Source of the DNA: Winogradskyella sp.
GTDB taxonomy: Bacteria > Bacteroidota > Bacteroidia > Flavobacteriales > Flavobacteriaceae
Reading direction: 5' to 3'
Length of the DNA stretch: 64,000 bases
NCBI GenBank assembly: GCA_004211785.1
Contig: SHBX01000002.1
Coordinates: forward strand, 103,952 to 167,951
Positions 6,439 through 15,512 of the stretch are shown here, in pieces. The translations under genes were made by a program, and so were the position numbers. Position 1 is the stretch's first letter. The number at the start of each line of letters is the position of its first letter. The notes below the pieces were generated by a model. It was given only the letters and a program-made list of their open reading frames with translations. It was not told the DNA's origin and did no database searches.

Positions 6439-9219
6439 ATGAAAAAAATTATAACGCTACTAGCACTAATAGTAGCAGTAAGCTCCTATTCGCAAGTTAA
6501 ACTTTCGGGAGTCGTAAAAGATAGTATTGGTCAGCCTCTTGAGCTTGCCAATGTTATTGCCATAAATCAAGAGACAAAGGCATTAGAGTCTTATGGTATC
6601 ACAGATAGTAAAGGCTCATATAAGTTATCACTTGGAAAAAATGGTAAGTATAATCTGCAAGTCACATACATTGGTATGAAAACCATTAACATGGTTATTG
6701 AAACTAAAGAGGCAGATATTAAAAAGGATTTTACAATGATGCTAGACAATGCACTAGATGCTGTGGAGTTAACTTATGAAATGCCTGTGACGATTAAAGG
6801 AGATACCATAGTCTACAATGCAGATTCCTTTAAAAATGGCTCGGAACGGAAACTCGGTGATGTTTTAGAAAAATTACCTGGAGTAGAAATTAATGATAAT
6901 GGGCAAATAGAAGTCGAAGGAAATGTAGTGCAAAAAGTCACCGTTAATGGAAAAGACTTTTTTGATGGCGACTCTAAATTGGCGACTGAAAACATCCCGT
7001 CAAATGCAGTAGATAAGATTGAAGTATTACGTAATTTTTCTGAAGTTGGACAACTAAGAAGCGTAACAAACAATCAGAATAGTGTTGCTATAAATATTAA
7101 ACTCAAAGAAGGAAAAGAAAATTTCTGGTTTGGAGATATTACAGCAGGTGTTGGTTCTGCACCATCACCAAATGACGAATTATATTTAGTACAGCCCAAA
7201 CTGTTTTATTATAGTCCAAAATATAGTGTCAATGTTATCGGTGACATGAATAATATTGGCGAGCCAGCTTTGTCAAATCGTGACTTGCGAAATTTTGGAG
7301 GCGGCTTTAGGGCTCCGAGTAGAGATAGTGGTACAAATCTTAATTTAGGAAATAATGGGTTAAGTGGATTGGCAAATTCTAGAAATGCTCAGCAAGTAGA
7401 ATCAAAGTTATTAGCGACTAATTTTAGTTATTCGCCAAATAAAGCTTTAGATTTAAGTGGGTTCTTAATTTATAATACAACGCGATTAAGAACACGTCAA
7501 GAAAGTTTTATCCGTTATACAGATCCAGATTTAGGAATTCCAGATGAAGAAACTATAAATACTGGTAGAGAAGCATCTGATCAAGGTTTGGTAAAACTAA
7601 GTGCGTCTTACAAACCAAACCCAAATAATCAGTTAGATTATGATGTATTGGCGCAGTTGTCAAAGGACTCTGAGCGTCAGACCGAGATTTCTTCTGTAAT
7701 AGGTACAACAACTCAATTAGATGAGGTGTCACCTTTTAGTATTAACCAAAACTTGAACTATTATTATACGCTTAACGAGAACAATATTTTTGCATTCGAA
7801 GCACAGCATTTAATTAAAGACGAAGACCCATTTTACGATGCGTTTTTAAATAATGACCCAACAAATAATGATAATGGTTTTGGAAATATTCCACCTGCAG
7901 TAGACGAGGATGCTTATGACGAAACCGCTGAGCAATTAGGCTTAGATAGAAGTTTAAACTTTTATAATCTTGGACAGAACCAACGCGTAAAGTCTAATCA
8001 ATTAGATGCCAAATTAGATTATTATAATATCTTAAACCCTAAGAGTAACATCAGTTTCACTTTAGGAACGATAGTAAGTAGACAGGATTATAATTCTAAT
8101 ATTTTTCAGTTTTTAGATGAAAATGACCCTAGTAATACGCAAGATGCAAACCCTACAATTGATGATTTAGATGGTAATCCATTAGGCGCAGTTAATGATA
8201 CGCAGTATAACTTTAGTGATGTGTATTTAGCAACACGATATAATGTAAGAACAGGTAAGTTTACATTTAGACCAGGAGTTTCTTTACATGCTTATGGTAA
8301 CCAAAACACACAATTTGGAAATGAATTTAAAGATAATTTCTTTAGAGTTTTACCAGAATTTGAAGCACGAGTACAGTTCAAAAAATCGGAGAGTCTTCAG
8401 TTTAATTATCGTATGAGTAATCAATTTACAGATGTGACTAACCTTGCCGAAGGATTAGTGCTTAATAATTTTGATGCTTTAGCTTATGGTAATTCCGAAT
8501 TGCAAAATGGCTTGTCTCATAACCTTCGTTTGTTTTATAGAAGCTTCAATTTGTTTAATAATACTAATGTATTTGCCTTTGTAAATTATAATAAGAATAT
8601 TGACCAAATTAGAACTATAGCAGATTTTGAAAATGTAATTACTACGAGTACATTTTTTAATTCACAGTTTGCTGACGAAACTTTAACAGCATCTGGTCGA
8701 TGGGACAAAAGATTTGGTAAAATAAGAACAGCATTACGTGCGACTTTTAATTACAGTTTACGTAATCAGTTTATACAAGGTAGACAATCTACAAATGAAA
8801 CGTTTTCACAATCGTATAGACCGGAGTTTAGAACCAATTTTAGAGAAGCACCAAATGTGAGGTTACGTTATGAGTATACTGTAAGTAATACAGACCAAGG
8901 TACGCGTAGTACAAAAATTATTACCAATGCTCCATCTATAAGATTTGATGCTTACATCTGGGATTCTGTAACATTTGTAACAGACTATACATACAGAAAC
9001 CAAGATGTAGAAGGTGTGTCAGAATCTTTCCAAACATGGAGCGCACGTTTAGGTTATAGAAAGGATAGAGATGCAAAATGGGAATATGAGATTAGAGCGA
9101 ACAACATCCTAAATATTGATGCAAATATCAATAACAATGTTGGTAATTTCTCGGTATCTAATTCAGCAACATTCTTACAACCACGTTTTATAACGTTTAG
9201 AGCTATTTACACGCTTTAG
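6439..9219 (+). CDS. TonB-dependent receptor-like outer-membrane beta-barrel
   Basis: A 926-residue outer-membrane protein. Order: signal peptide (1-18, ending SYSQ), a carboxypeptidase regulatory-like Ig domain (about 20-110, GVVKDSIGQPLELANV), a plug-like domain (about 115-225, with GDVLEKLPGVEINDNGQIEV and KVTVNGKDFFDGD), and a long C-terminal barrel ending in the aromatic FRAIYTL. The plug resembles SusC-related proteins, but there is no SusD partner nearby. It is the last gene of the GLPGLI operon, and a terminator follows at 9241-9286. The substrate is unknown. Similar GLPGLI-linked receptors are common in Flavobacteriaceae. Confidence 0.92.
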   Translation: MKKIITLLALIVAVSSYSQVKLSGVVKDSIGQPLELANVIAINQETKALESYGITDSKGSYKLSLGKNGKYNLQVTYIGMKTINMVIETKEADIKKDFTMMLDNALDAVELTYEMPVTIKGDTIVYNADSFKNGSERKLGDVLEKLPGVEINDNGQIEVEGNVVQKVTVNGKDFFDGDSKLATENIPSNAVDKIEVLRNFSEVGQLRSVTNNQNSVAINIKLKEGKENFWFGDITAGVGSAPSPNDELYLVQPKLFYYSPKYSVNVIGDMNNIGEPALSNRDLRNFGGGFRAPSRDSGTNLNLGNNGLSGLANSRNAQQVESKLLATNFSYSPNKALDLSGFLIYNTTRLRTRQESFIRYTDPDLGIPDEETINTGREASDQGLVKLSASYKPNPNNQLDYDVLAQLSKDSERQTEISSVIGTTTQLDEVSPFSINQNLNYYYTLNENNIFAFEAQHLIKDEDPFYDAFLNNDPTNNDNGFGNIPPAVDEDAYDETAEQLGLDRSLNFYNLGQNQRVKSNQLDAKLDYYNILNPKSNISFTLGTIVSRQDYNSNIFQFLDENDPSNTQDANPTIDDLDGNPLGAVNDTQYNFSDVYLATRYNVRTGKFTFRPGVSLHAYGNQNTQFGNEFKDNFFRVLPEFEARVQFKKSESLQFNYRMSNQFTDVTNLAEGLVLNNFDALAYGNSELQNGLSHNLRLFYRSFNLFNNTNVFAFVNYNKNIDQIRTIADFENVITTSTFFNSQFADETLTASGRWDKRFGKIRTALRATFNYSLRNQFIQGRQSTNETFSQSYRPEFRTNFREAPNVRLRYEYTVSNTDQGTRSTKIITNAPSIRFDAYIWDSVTFVTDYTYRNQDVEGVSESFQTWSARLGYRKDRDAKWEYEIRANNILNIDANINNNVGNFSVSNSATFLQPRFITFRAIYTL

Positions 9220-9240
9220 GAATACTATTTATAGAATTAT

Positions 9241-9286
9241 AGCCTTCTCTGGTCACTGAGCGTAGTCGAAGTGGAGAAGGCTTTTT
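9241..9286 (+). terminator. Intrinsic terminator with repeat-containing loop
   Basis: AGCCTTCTC at 9241-9249 pairs with GAGAAGGCT at 9274-9282, with an inner CACT/AGTG pairing, and TTTTT follows. It closes the GLPGLI/TonB operon. The loop contains TGAGCGTAGTCGAAG (9257-9271), a short repeat also seen in altered form at about 19606 and 56524. Confidence 0.8.
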
Positions 9287-9287
9287 G

Positions 9288-11183
9288 TTATAAGTCTCTT
9301 ATAAGGTGCATAAATCCGTTTACAGACGCATCTTCTTCAATTAATACAAGTTCATTTGCGCCGTTAATATTTTGGAATTGGAATACATCTATAGTACCTG
9401 TGAATGAAATTTCAACAATTTCACCAACTTCACCAAACGAAAGAACTTCAGCTGTACCAACAAAATTTCTTGCTCTGGAACCTGGTATTCCATTACCTAA
9501 TTGAATCATACCATCGATTTTTATGTTTGCAAAAGTTTCTGGGCCGCTAAAATCCCCAACACCATTATCTCCAGAATAGATGCCAATACCATTAAAGTTA
9601 TTAAAATCTAAATCAATATTGTAAGGGGAAAAGGTAAGCAAACTTATCCCTGTTCTTAATATGGTTTCTTGATATCTACAAACAAAACTATTATCCGAAA
9701 ATGGTGTACCTGGTAATTCAATTAAATCAGATGGTGGATAATCTCCAACTTGAAAGTACAAGTAATTGTACGCAAAATCGTTACAAGATGCAAGTCTACC
9801 CATATCAGTTAAAGGCGTGGAGAAATTATAAGTAATAGTATCTGTAGATTGAAAAGAGGTATAGTCAAAACCAGTTAATGTAAAATCTGTTGATTCGTTA
9901 CATCTGTAAAACGTAATTTCAAAATCACCATCATTAACAAAATCTATGACTTCAACGTCTCCATAAGAAAGTTTAACATAACCGTCTGTTATACTTTCTT
10001 GGTCGCAATTGACAAAAAAGCCTGTAACAGTTTCTATAACAACTTCGGATAACGTGGTATCTGATATTACAAACTCATCACTACTGTCCGTGCTAAAAGG
10101 TCCAATAGAGGTTTCAAATAGTGTATTTAATCCACAGGTATCTTGAATCCCTGCAGCTAATTCTAAAGATTCTTCTGCTGGTATGAGCCCACAAACTTCT
10201 CCATTTTCGTTTGTACTGCCACCTGAAGATCCAATGGTTGGGCTTGTAATTATTACACTTAAATTAGATAAAGGATTGCCTTCACCATCAATAAAAGTTG
10301 CACAATAATTTACAAGATCAACCGGTACATCATAATTCCAAAAGCTAAAATGTCTAACAGTACCAACGTAGTTTCCGTTTTCTAAAACGGCTTCACCCTC
10401 TTCTACCCAAACCCCATAATCTTCATCAAAAGACCATAATGGAATTGTTGCTGGCGCGCTGCTCATTAAACTCTGTGGAATAGGCGCAGAAATTTCTGCT
10501 GTTGAGCCTTCGGCAATATTTAAGTCTTCGCCGTTTTCTCCACGTAGATCAATGGCTAGCATTCCAAATGTTTGTAAAAGCCGCTCTTCGTTATCAGCAT
10601 CGGCAGCATACAACATGCCAGGCATTTGTAAGGCCATGTTTTCATCTTCAGGATTAAGGTAGTGCATAATTACGTTTACATTTCCGGTATATGCATCGCC
10701 GTTTTCATCAACATAACTACCATTAAGCTTTACACTAGTGCTATTAGGTAAATTAATAGTTTCCTGAGTTCCGCTTGAGACATTGCCAACACTATTCTCA
10801 GGTAGCATCATTATTTCAATTTTATTAGTTCCAGTTGAAGGAACAACAGAACGAGAAGCGTTTATAAACCCTTCTTTTGAGGCTTTGATATATGCAAAAT
10901 GGCTTTGAACAGAAGCATTTCTAATAATAAAAATGCCATTACTGTCAGTAGTTGCATTAGAACTACCAACACTTACAGAAACACCTGCAATAGGATTATT
11001 ATTAGTATCTACGATTGTACCCAAAAAGTCTCTTTGAATATCAGAACCAAAATTTTCTGAGAAAGCTTCTAAATCAGTATTAGATATAAAAACTTGATTT
11101 GGATTAGAATTATCTTCTGCTTCGCAACAAAAGAGGAAACACATTATAAAAAATAAATAGTAAATAGGTTTTATATGTTTCAT
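9288..11183 (-). CDS. Large lipoprotein with carboxypeptidase regulatory-like domain
   Basis: A 631-residue protein with a type II signal peptide: the hydrophobic stretch ends in a lipobox (FLFCC, Cys near residue 19-20). A carboxypeptidase regulatory-like repeat follows (about 54-110, GTIVDTNNNPIAGVSVSVG), then a segment of the type found with such domains in FAM171-like bacterial proteins (TIPLWSFDEDYGVWVEEG and VRHFSFWNYD near 250-285), a second Ig-like domain (GNPLSNLSVIITSP) and acidic, beta-rich C-terminal repeats. It is probably surface exposed, since Bacteroidota often export lipoproteins. The function is not known. It is convergent with the TonB operon and lies downstream of metK, but is separated from it by a terminator. 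Confidence 0.8.
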   Translation of the reverse strand: MKHIKPIYYLFFIMCFLFCCEAEDNSNPNQVFISNTDLEAFSENFGSDIQRDFLGTIVDTNNNPIAGVSVSVGSSNATTDSNGIFIIRNASVQSHFAYIKASKEGFINASRSVVPSTGTNKIEIMMLPENSVGNVSSGTQETINLPNSTSVKLNGSYVDENGDAYTGNVNVIMHYLNPEDENMALQMPGMLYAADADNEERLLQTFGMLAIDLRGENGEDLNIAEGSTAEISAPIPQSLMSSAPATIPLWSFDEDYGVWVEEGEAVLENGNYVGTVRHFSFWNYDVPVDLVNYCATFIDGEGNPLSNLSVIITSPTIGSSGGSTNENGEVCGLIPAEESLELAAGIQDTCGLNTLFETSIGPFSTDSSDEFVISDTTLSEVVIETVTGFFVNCDQESITDGYVKLSYGDVEVIDFVNDGDFEITFYRCNESTDFTLTGFDYTSFQSTDTITYNFSTPLTDMGRLASCNDFAYNYLYFQVGDYPPSDLIELPGTPFSDNSFVCRYQETILRTGISLLTFSPYNIDLDFNNFNGIGIYSGDNGVGDFSGPETFANIKIDGMIQLGNGIPGSRARNFVGTAEVLSFGEVGEIVEISFTGTIDVFQFQNINGANELVLIEEDASVNGFMHLIRDL

Positions 11184-11240
11184 AGTTGGTGGTATTTATT
11201 TTTTGAAAAGCAGCTAACTTTTAATTAAATATAGGAAAAA

Positions 11241-11269
11241 TAAAAAGCCTTCTCAATTGAGAAGGCTTT
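11241..11269 (-). terminator. Intrinsic terminator of metK
   Basis: A perfect 26-bp palindrome, 13 bp per arm (AAAGCCTTCTCAA at 11244-11256 with its complement at 11257-11269). On the minus strand it is followed by a T-rich tract, TTTTTATTTTT. It lies 25 bp after the metK stop. Confidence 0.85.
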
Positions 11270-11293
11270 ATGCTTATTTATTTCGGGATACTT

Positions 11294-12550
11294 CTAAATA
11301 TTAAATGCCACTTTTACTTTATCGACATAATCTAATTTTTCCCATGTAAATGTCTCAACAGTTTCAGTAACTTCTTGTCCCATTGGGTTTTTAAATGTTA
11401 GTGTTTTTACCTCTGGTGTACGTCCCATATGTCCGTAAGCCGCAGTTTCAGAGTAAATAGGCGTTCTTAATTTTAAGCGTTGTTCAATAAAATAAGGACG
11501 CATATCAAAAATAGACTCTACTATTTTACTAATCTCACCATCAGTTTTATTAACTGTTGCTGTACCATAAGTTTCAACATTAATACTAGTAGGTTTAGCG
11601 ACACCAATAGCATAACTTACTTGTACCAACACTTCTTTACACAAACCAGCAGCAACTAAATTTTTAGCAATGTGTCTTGTCGCATAAGCACCAGACCTAT
11701 CTACCTTACTTGGGTCTTTCCCTGAGAAAGCACCACCGCCATGAGCACCTTTACCGCCATAAGTGTCTACAATAATTTTTCGACCTGTTAAGCCAGTATC
11801 ACCATGTGGTCCACCAATAACAAATACTCCAGTTGGGTTAATGTGGTATGTGATATTATCCGTAAATAATTTTTGAATATGTGCAGGTAATTTGGCAACT
11901 ACTCGTGGTATTAAAATAGTTACAATATCTTTTTTAATTTGAGCTAACATAACATCATCACTTGCATCAAAATCATCATGCTGTGTGGATAATACAATAG
12001 CATCAATACGCTGAGGCACATTATCATCACTATACTCAATAGTTACCTGAGATTTAGCATCTGGACGTAAATACGTAATGTCCTTATTTTCTCTACGTAG
12101 CTCTGCTAGCTCTGTTAAAAGTCTATGCGAAAGTTCTAAAGCTAAAGGCATGTAATTTTCGGTTTCGTCGGTAGCATAACCAAACATCATACCTTGGTCG
12201 CCAGCACCTTGATCTTCAGGATTTGCACGATCTACACCTTGATTAATGTCAGGAGATTGCTCATGTATTGCTGATAAAACGCCACAAGAACTGCCATCGA
12301 ACATGTATTCACTTTTAGTGTAACCGATTTTATTAATCACTTCTCTCGCAATCTGCTGTACATCTAAATAAGTGTCTGATTTTACTTCTCCTGCCAATAC
12401 AACTTGTCCTGTTGTTACAAGCGTTTCGCAAGCAACTTTAGAGTTTTTGTCAAACGCTAAAAAGTTATCGATTAAAGCATCACTGATTTGGTCTGCTACT
12501 TTGTCTGGGTGTCCTTCAGAAACACTTTCAGAAGTAAATAAATACGCCAT
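11294..12550 (-). CDS. metK: S-adenosylmethionine synthetase
   Basis: A 418-residue enzyme that makes SAM from methionine and ATP. The N-terminal signature [16 protein letters not shown] starts at residue 13; the central [12 protein letters not shown] and the glycine loop [19 protein letters not shown] are both intact. Length is slightly above the usual 380-400, as in other Bacteroidota. It is transcribed divergently from the methionine operon. Its leader contains a SAM-II riboswitch (12622-12678), so the enzyme should be repressed by its own product, and a CTCGAT-type palindrome (12564-12579) lies 13 bp before the ATG. A terminator follows the gene. Confidence 0.98.
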   Translation of the reverse strand: MAYLFTSESVSEGHPDKVADQISDALIDNFLAFDKNSKVACETLVTTGQVVLAGEVKSDTYLDVQQIAREVINKIGYTKSEYMFDGSSCGVLSAIHEQSPDINQGVDRANPEDQGAGDQGMMFGYATDETENYMPLALELSHRLLTELAELRRENKDITYLRPDAKSQVTIEYSDDNVPQRIDAIVLSTQHDDFDASDDVMLAQIKKDIVTILIPRVVAKLPAHIQKLFTDNITYHINPTGVFVIGGPHGDTGLTGRKIIVDTYGGKGAHGGGAFSGKDPSKVDRSGAYATRHIAKNLVAAGLCKEVLVQVSYAIGVAKPTSINVETYGTATVNKTDGEISKIVESIFDMRPYFIEQRLKLRTPIYSETAAYGHMGRTPEVKTLTFKNPMGQEVTETVETFTWEKLDYVDKVKVAFNI

Positions 12551-12563
12551 AAATTTTAATTTT

Positions 12564-12579
12564 ACTCGATAATCGAGAT
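12564..12579 (-). repeat. CTCGATTATCGAG palindrome, copy 1 (upstream of metK)
   Basis: On the minus strand it reads ATCTCGATTATCGAGT, identical to copies at 35083-35098 and 38666-38681. It is a 13-bp palindrome around a single T, between the SAM-II aptamer and the metK start. It could be a protein operator or a small mobile repeat. Confidence 0.6.
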
Positions 12580-12621
12580 TTTACTATGATTGAAGATTTG
12601 ACGTAATAGCATGGAAAGCAT

Positions 12622-12678
12622 AACACTGTCTTTAGCAATTTTTTCCAGAGGTTGCAATCAGTCAAATCAATCCTCTTA
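12622..12678 (-). promoter_or_regulatory. SAM-II riboswitch upstream of metK
   Basis: On the minus strand the RNA has the SAM-II layout. P1 is AGAGG (12676-12672) pairing with CCUCU (12651-12647). The loop contains the conserved GAUUUGACUGAUUGCAA, followed by an A-rich linker and UUGCUAAAGACAG. A pseudoknot forms between loop ACUG (12662-12659) and CAGU (12628-12625). The match to the published SAM-II core (UGAUUUAAC..AUUGCA.., GCUAAA) is close in order and spacing. It ends about 70 bases before the metK ATG, further than in many alphaproteobacterial examples, so the control mechanism is not obvious. Confidence 0.85.
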
Positions 12679-12690
12679 ATTATTTCGGTG

Positions 12691-12698
12691 CAAAAGTA
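12691..12698 (-). promoter_or_regulatory. metK promoter -7 box
   Basis: On the minus strand TACTTTTG matches TAnnTTTG exactly. A start about 7 bases downstream would place the SAM-II aptamer at the 5' end of the mRNA, which supports both assignments. The -33 element is not clear. Confidence 0.55.
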
Positions 12699-12805
12699 CA
12701 CATTTATATCAAATTAAAAAGAGTAATCTTCTTAACTAATTATTAAAATAGATTGTGTTGTTTTAAAACTTAAAGATGTTAAAAAATAATAAATTCAGAA
12801 AAAGA

Positions 12806-12838
12806 TTTGGATTTTAAATTTTTATAATTGAATATTTG
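12806..12838 (+). promoter_or_regulatory. Probable promoter of the methionine operon
   Basis: TTTG at 12806-12809 and AATATTTG at 12831-12838 are separated by 21 bp, close to the Bacteroidota TTTG-N19-TAnnTTTG pattern with one mismatch in the -7 box. The S-box aptamer begins 30 bp downstream. Confidence 0.45.
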
Positions 12839-12868
12839 TGTTCACAAAGTTCAAAACTTTATTGAAAT

Positions 12869-12990
12869 GTTATCAAGAAAGGTGGAGGGAATAGACCCGT
12901 TGAAGCCTTAGCAACCCTTAGACTTACTAAGTAGGTGCTAAATTCTACTTGAAGCCGCGAATCATTTCTCGCTAATTCTAGATAGATAAC
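12869..12990 (+). promoter_or_regulatory. SAM-I (S-box) riboswitch upstream of metY
   Basis: P1 is GUUAUC (12869-12874) with GAUAAC (12985-12990). Between them stand the S-box landmarks: AAGGUGGAGGGA, GACCCGUUGAAGCC, AGCAACCC, AGGUGCUAAAUUCUAC, and a P4 hairpin GCGA..UCGC. All conserved cores are in order at the right spacing. It precedes metY by 125 bases. The expression platform is unclear: only a weak ATGCAA/TTGCAT stem (12995-13020) followed by a U-rich stretch is visible. Binding of SAM should switch off the whole methionine operon. Confidence 0.95.
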
Positions 12991-13115
12991 TCAAATGCAA
13001 GTATTCATTTCTATTTGCATAATTTTCTTTATAACATTTTTCTATTAAGTATGCTTCAAGATGGAGCTTATTTGGCTTTTGTTTTAATTATGTATTAACT
13101 CAAAAAATTAGAAAA

Positions 13116-14420
13116 ATGAGTACACAAAAATTTGCAACAAGGGCGTTGCACGCAGGACACGATGTCAATCAAAATGGAGGGACAAGAGCTGTTCCTATTT
13201 ATCAATCAACCGCTTATGTGTTTAATGATTCGGACCATGCCGCTAATTTATTTTCATTAGCCGAAACAGGAAACATTTACACTAGGATTAATAACCCTAC
13301 AACGGATATCCTAGAACAACGATTAGCGTCACTCGAAGGTGGCATTGCTGCTGTAGCAACAGCTTCTGGGACTTCAGCAATTTCAACTGCATTACTTACT
13401 TTGCTTAAAGCAGGTGATCATGTTGTTGCATCAAATAGTCTATATGGCGGCACGTATAATCTTTTAAAAGTAACACTTCCAAGACACGGAATCACAACAA
13501 CATTTGTCGATCCATCTAATCCTGAGAATTTTAAAAATGCAGCTCAAGAGAATACACGAGTGTTTTTTGTAGAATCATTAGGAAATCCTAAGCTAGATGT
13601 TTTGGATATTGCTGCTATTTCTCAGCAGGCGAAAGCATTTAAAGTACCTCTTATTGTTGATAATACAGTTGCTACGCCATTTTTATTAAACCCTATTGAG
13701 TATGGTGCTAATATTGTTATTCACTCGTTGACTAAATATATAAATGGGAATGGTACAGCATTAGGCGGAATAATTATAGATGCAGGTACTTTTGATTGGT
13801 CTAATGGAAAATTTCCAGAATTTACTGAACCATCCGAAGGTTATCATGGGTTAGTGTATAGCGAAGCTTTGGAAGCTGCAGCATTTATAGCCAAGGTCCG
13901 TATAGAAGGCTTAAGAGATTATGGAGGTGCTTTAAGTCCATTTAACGCTTTTCAAATTATTCAAGGCTTAGAGACTTTAGAATTAAGAATTAAAAAACAT
14001 AGCGAAAATGCATTGAGTTTGGCAAAATGGCTGCAGCAGCAGGAAGAAGTGGCTTGGGTTAATTATCCTGGTTTAGAAACAAGCAATTACAAAGCTTTAG
14101 CAGATAAATACTTGCCAGAAGGACAGAGTGGAATTGTCACATTTGGTCTCAAGGGTGGTTTTGATGCAGCCAAACATGTTGCAGATACCACAAAATTATT
14201 CTCATTATTAGCCAATATTGGTGACACAAAATCTTTAATTATTCATCCAGCAAGTACAACACATCAACAACTTACAGATATTGAACAAGAAAGCACAGGT
14301 GTTACAAAAGATTTAGTGAGACTCTCGGTTGGTATTGAAAATGTAGAGGATTTAAAGGCAGACCTAAAGGAAGCCTTTACTTCTGTTAACAGTCCAGTAT
14401 CGTGTAACCTTAAATTTTAG
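13116..14420 (+). CDS. metY: O-acetylhomoserine sulfhydrylase
   Basis: A 434-residue PLP enzyme of the Cys/Met metabolism family that joins O-acetylhomoserine and sulfide to give homocysteine. The PLP-binding Lys is near residue 207 (VIHSLTKYINGNGTALGG); the N-terminal QSTAYVFNDSDHAANLF and VDNTVATPF are typical. The length (about 430, with the long insert after the PLP lysine) separates it from the shorter cystathionine gamma-synthases. It is the first gene under the S-box riboswitch and is followed by metX after a 75-bp spacer with a strong hairpin. The start ATG is the only one that fits the N terminus of the family. Confidence 0.96.
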   Translation: MSTQKFATRALHAGHDVNQNGGTRAVPIYQSTAYVFNDSDHAANLFSLAETGNIYTRINNPTTDILEQRLASLEGGIAAVATASGTSAISTALLTLLKAGDHVVASNSLYGGTYNLLKVTLPRHGITTTFVDPSNPENFKNAAQENTRVFFVESLGNPKLDVLDIAAISQQAKAFKVPLIVDNTVATPFLLNPIEYGANIVIHSLTKYINGNGTALGGIIIDAGTFDWSNGKFPEFTEPSEGYHGLVYSEALEAAAFIAKVRIEGLRDYGGALSPFNAFQIIQGLETLELRIKKHSENALSLAKWLQQQEEVAWVNYPGLETSNYKALADKYLPEGQSGIVTFGLKGGFDAAKHVADTTKLFSLLANIGDTKSLIIHPASTTHQQLTDIEQESTGVTKDLVRLSVGIENVEDLKADLKEAFTSVNSPVSCNLKF

Positions 14421-14439
14421 CTGATTAGTGTTTAGTGCT

Positions 14440-14473
14440 TCAAGTTGTATGCGCTTAGGCGCATACAACTTGA
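14440..14473 (+). other. Long perfect hairpin between metY and metX
   Basis: TCAAGTTGTATGCGC (14440-14454) pairs perfectly with 14459-14473 around the loop TTAG. The 15-bp stem is not followed by a T run, so it is not a normal terminator. It may set mRNA processing, stability or the metY:metX ratio, or be a degenerate repeat. Confidence 0.7.
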
Positions 14474-14495
14474 TATAATCTTCTAAAACTATTTT

Positions 14496-15512
14496 ATGAG
14501 TACACTTCAATATATAGAAATTGACCATTTTGAACTTAATTCTGGCCGAAATATAAGTCTACAGTTAAGCTATCAAAATTTTGGAAGACCTTTGAGTAAA
14601 GCACCTGTGGTCTTAGTTAATCATGCATTAACTGGAAGCTCACAAGTGACAGAGACTAATGGTTGGTGGAATGCGATTATTGGTAAACAAAAAACTATTG
14701 ACACCTCTAAATATGCTGTATTGGCTTTTGATATTCCTGGTAATGGTTTTGGAAAAACGAAAGAACATTTTGCAGAATATTATAAAGATTTTACTGCAAA
14801 GGATATAGCACGATTGTTTGCGGTAGGTTTACAGCGTTTACAGATTTCAAAATTATTTGCAGTAATTGGTGGGTCAGTTGGTGGAGGCATTGCATGGGAA
14901 TTAGCAGTTTTACGACCCAAACTTATAGAGCATCTTATACCTGTTGCTTCGGATTGGAAAGCTACAGATTGGCTAATAGCTAATTGCTATGTGCAAGAAC
15001 GCATTTTAGAAAATTCACTAGACCCAATTGCTGACGCTCGCTTACATGCAATGACATTTTACAGAACACCAGAGTCGTTATCAGAAAAATTTAGTAGAAC
15101 AAAAGCTAATGCATCTGTTTATAATGTAGAAAGTTGGCTTAACCATCATGGCGAAAAATTGTCGATGCGTTTTAAGCTTTCTGCATACAAAATGATGAAT
15201 CAAATTTTAAAAACAATTTGCGTAGCAAATAACATAACTGAATTTAAGAATATTGTAAGAAATATTGAAGGTAGTATTCACATCATAACTATTAACTCTG
15301 ATTTGTTTTTTAAACCCGAGGAAAACTGGAATACATATGTAGAGTTGAAATCTGTAAAAAAGAATGTGACCATTGGAGAAATAAAATCTGTTCACGGACA
15401 TGATGCCTTTTTAATTGAATATCAGCAGCTATCAAAACTATTAGCTCCAATTTTTAAACAAAATCAAAGTATAGATGACACAAGTCAACTTAGTTATATT
15501 CGGAATAGGTAA
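14496..15512 (+). CDS. metX: Homoserine O-acetyltransferase-like alpha/beta hydrolase
   Basis: A 338-residue alpha/beta-hydrolase of the MetX type, expected to acetylate homoserine to give the substrate of MetY. Motifs: oxyanion region VNHALTGSSQ, nucleophile elbow GGSVGGG (Ser near 127), then Asp near 269 (INSDLFF) and His near 302 (HGHDAFL), which complete a triad. The N terminus is shorter than in canonical MetX (about 370-380). The position between metY and hom in a SAM-controlled operon supports the role. Its end overlaps the hom start by 38 bp. Acyl-donor specificity cannot be read from the sequence. Confidence 0.88.
   Translation: MSTLQYIEIDHFELNSGRNISLQLSYQNFGRPLSKAPVVLVNHALTGSSQVTETNGWWNAIIGKQKTIDTSKYAVLAFDIPGNGFGKTKEHFAEYYKDFTAKDIARLFAVGLQRLQISKLFAVIGGSVGGGIAWELAVLRPKLIEHLIPVASDWKATDWLIANCYVQERILENSLDPIADARLHAMTFYRTPESLSEKFSRTKANASVYNVESWLNHHGEKLSMRFKLSAYKMMNQILKTICVANNITEFKNIVRNIEGSIHIITINSDLFFKPEENWNTYVELKSVKKNVTIGEIKSVHGHDAFLIEYQQLSKLLAPIFKQNQSIDDTSQLSYIRNR

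Noticed and set aside
9271..9504. Plus-strand 77-codon ORF opposite the lipoprotein gene
   Set aside because: It lies entirely within the lipoprotein gene on the other strand and has no recognisable protein features.
12995..13048. A 17-codon hydrophobic ORF (MQVFISICIIFFITFFY) just after the SAM-I aptamer
   Set aside because: AT-rich DNA yields such Phe/Ile-rich ORFs by chance. The codons do not fit methionine control, and the segment is better explained as riboswitch expression platform.
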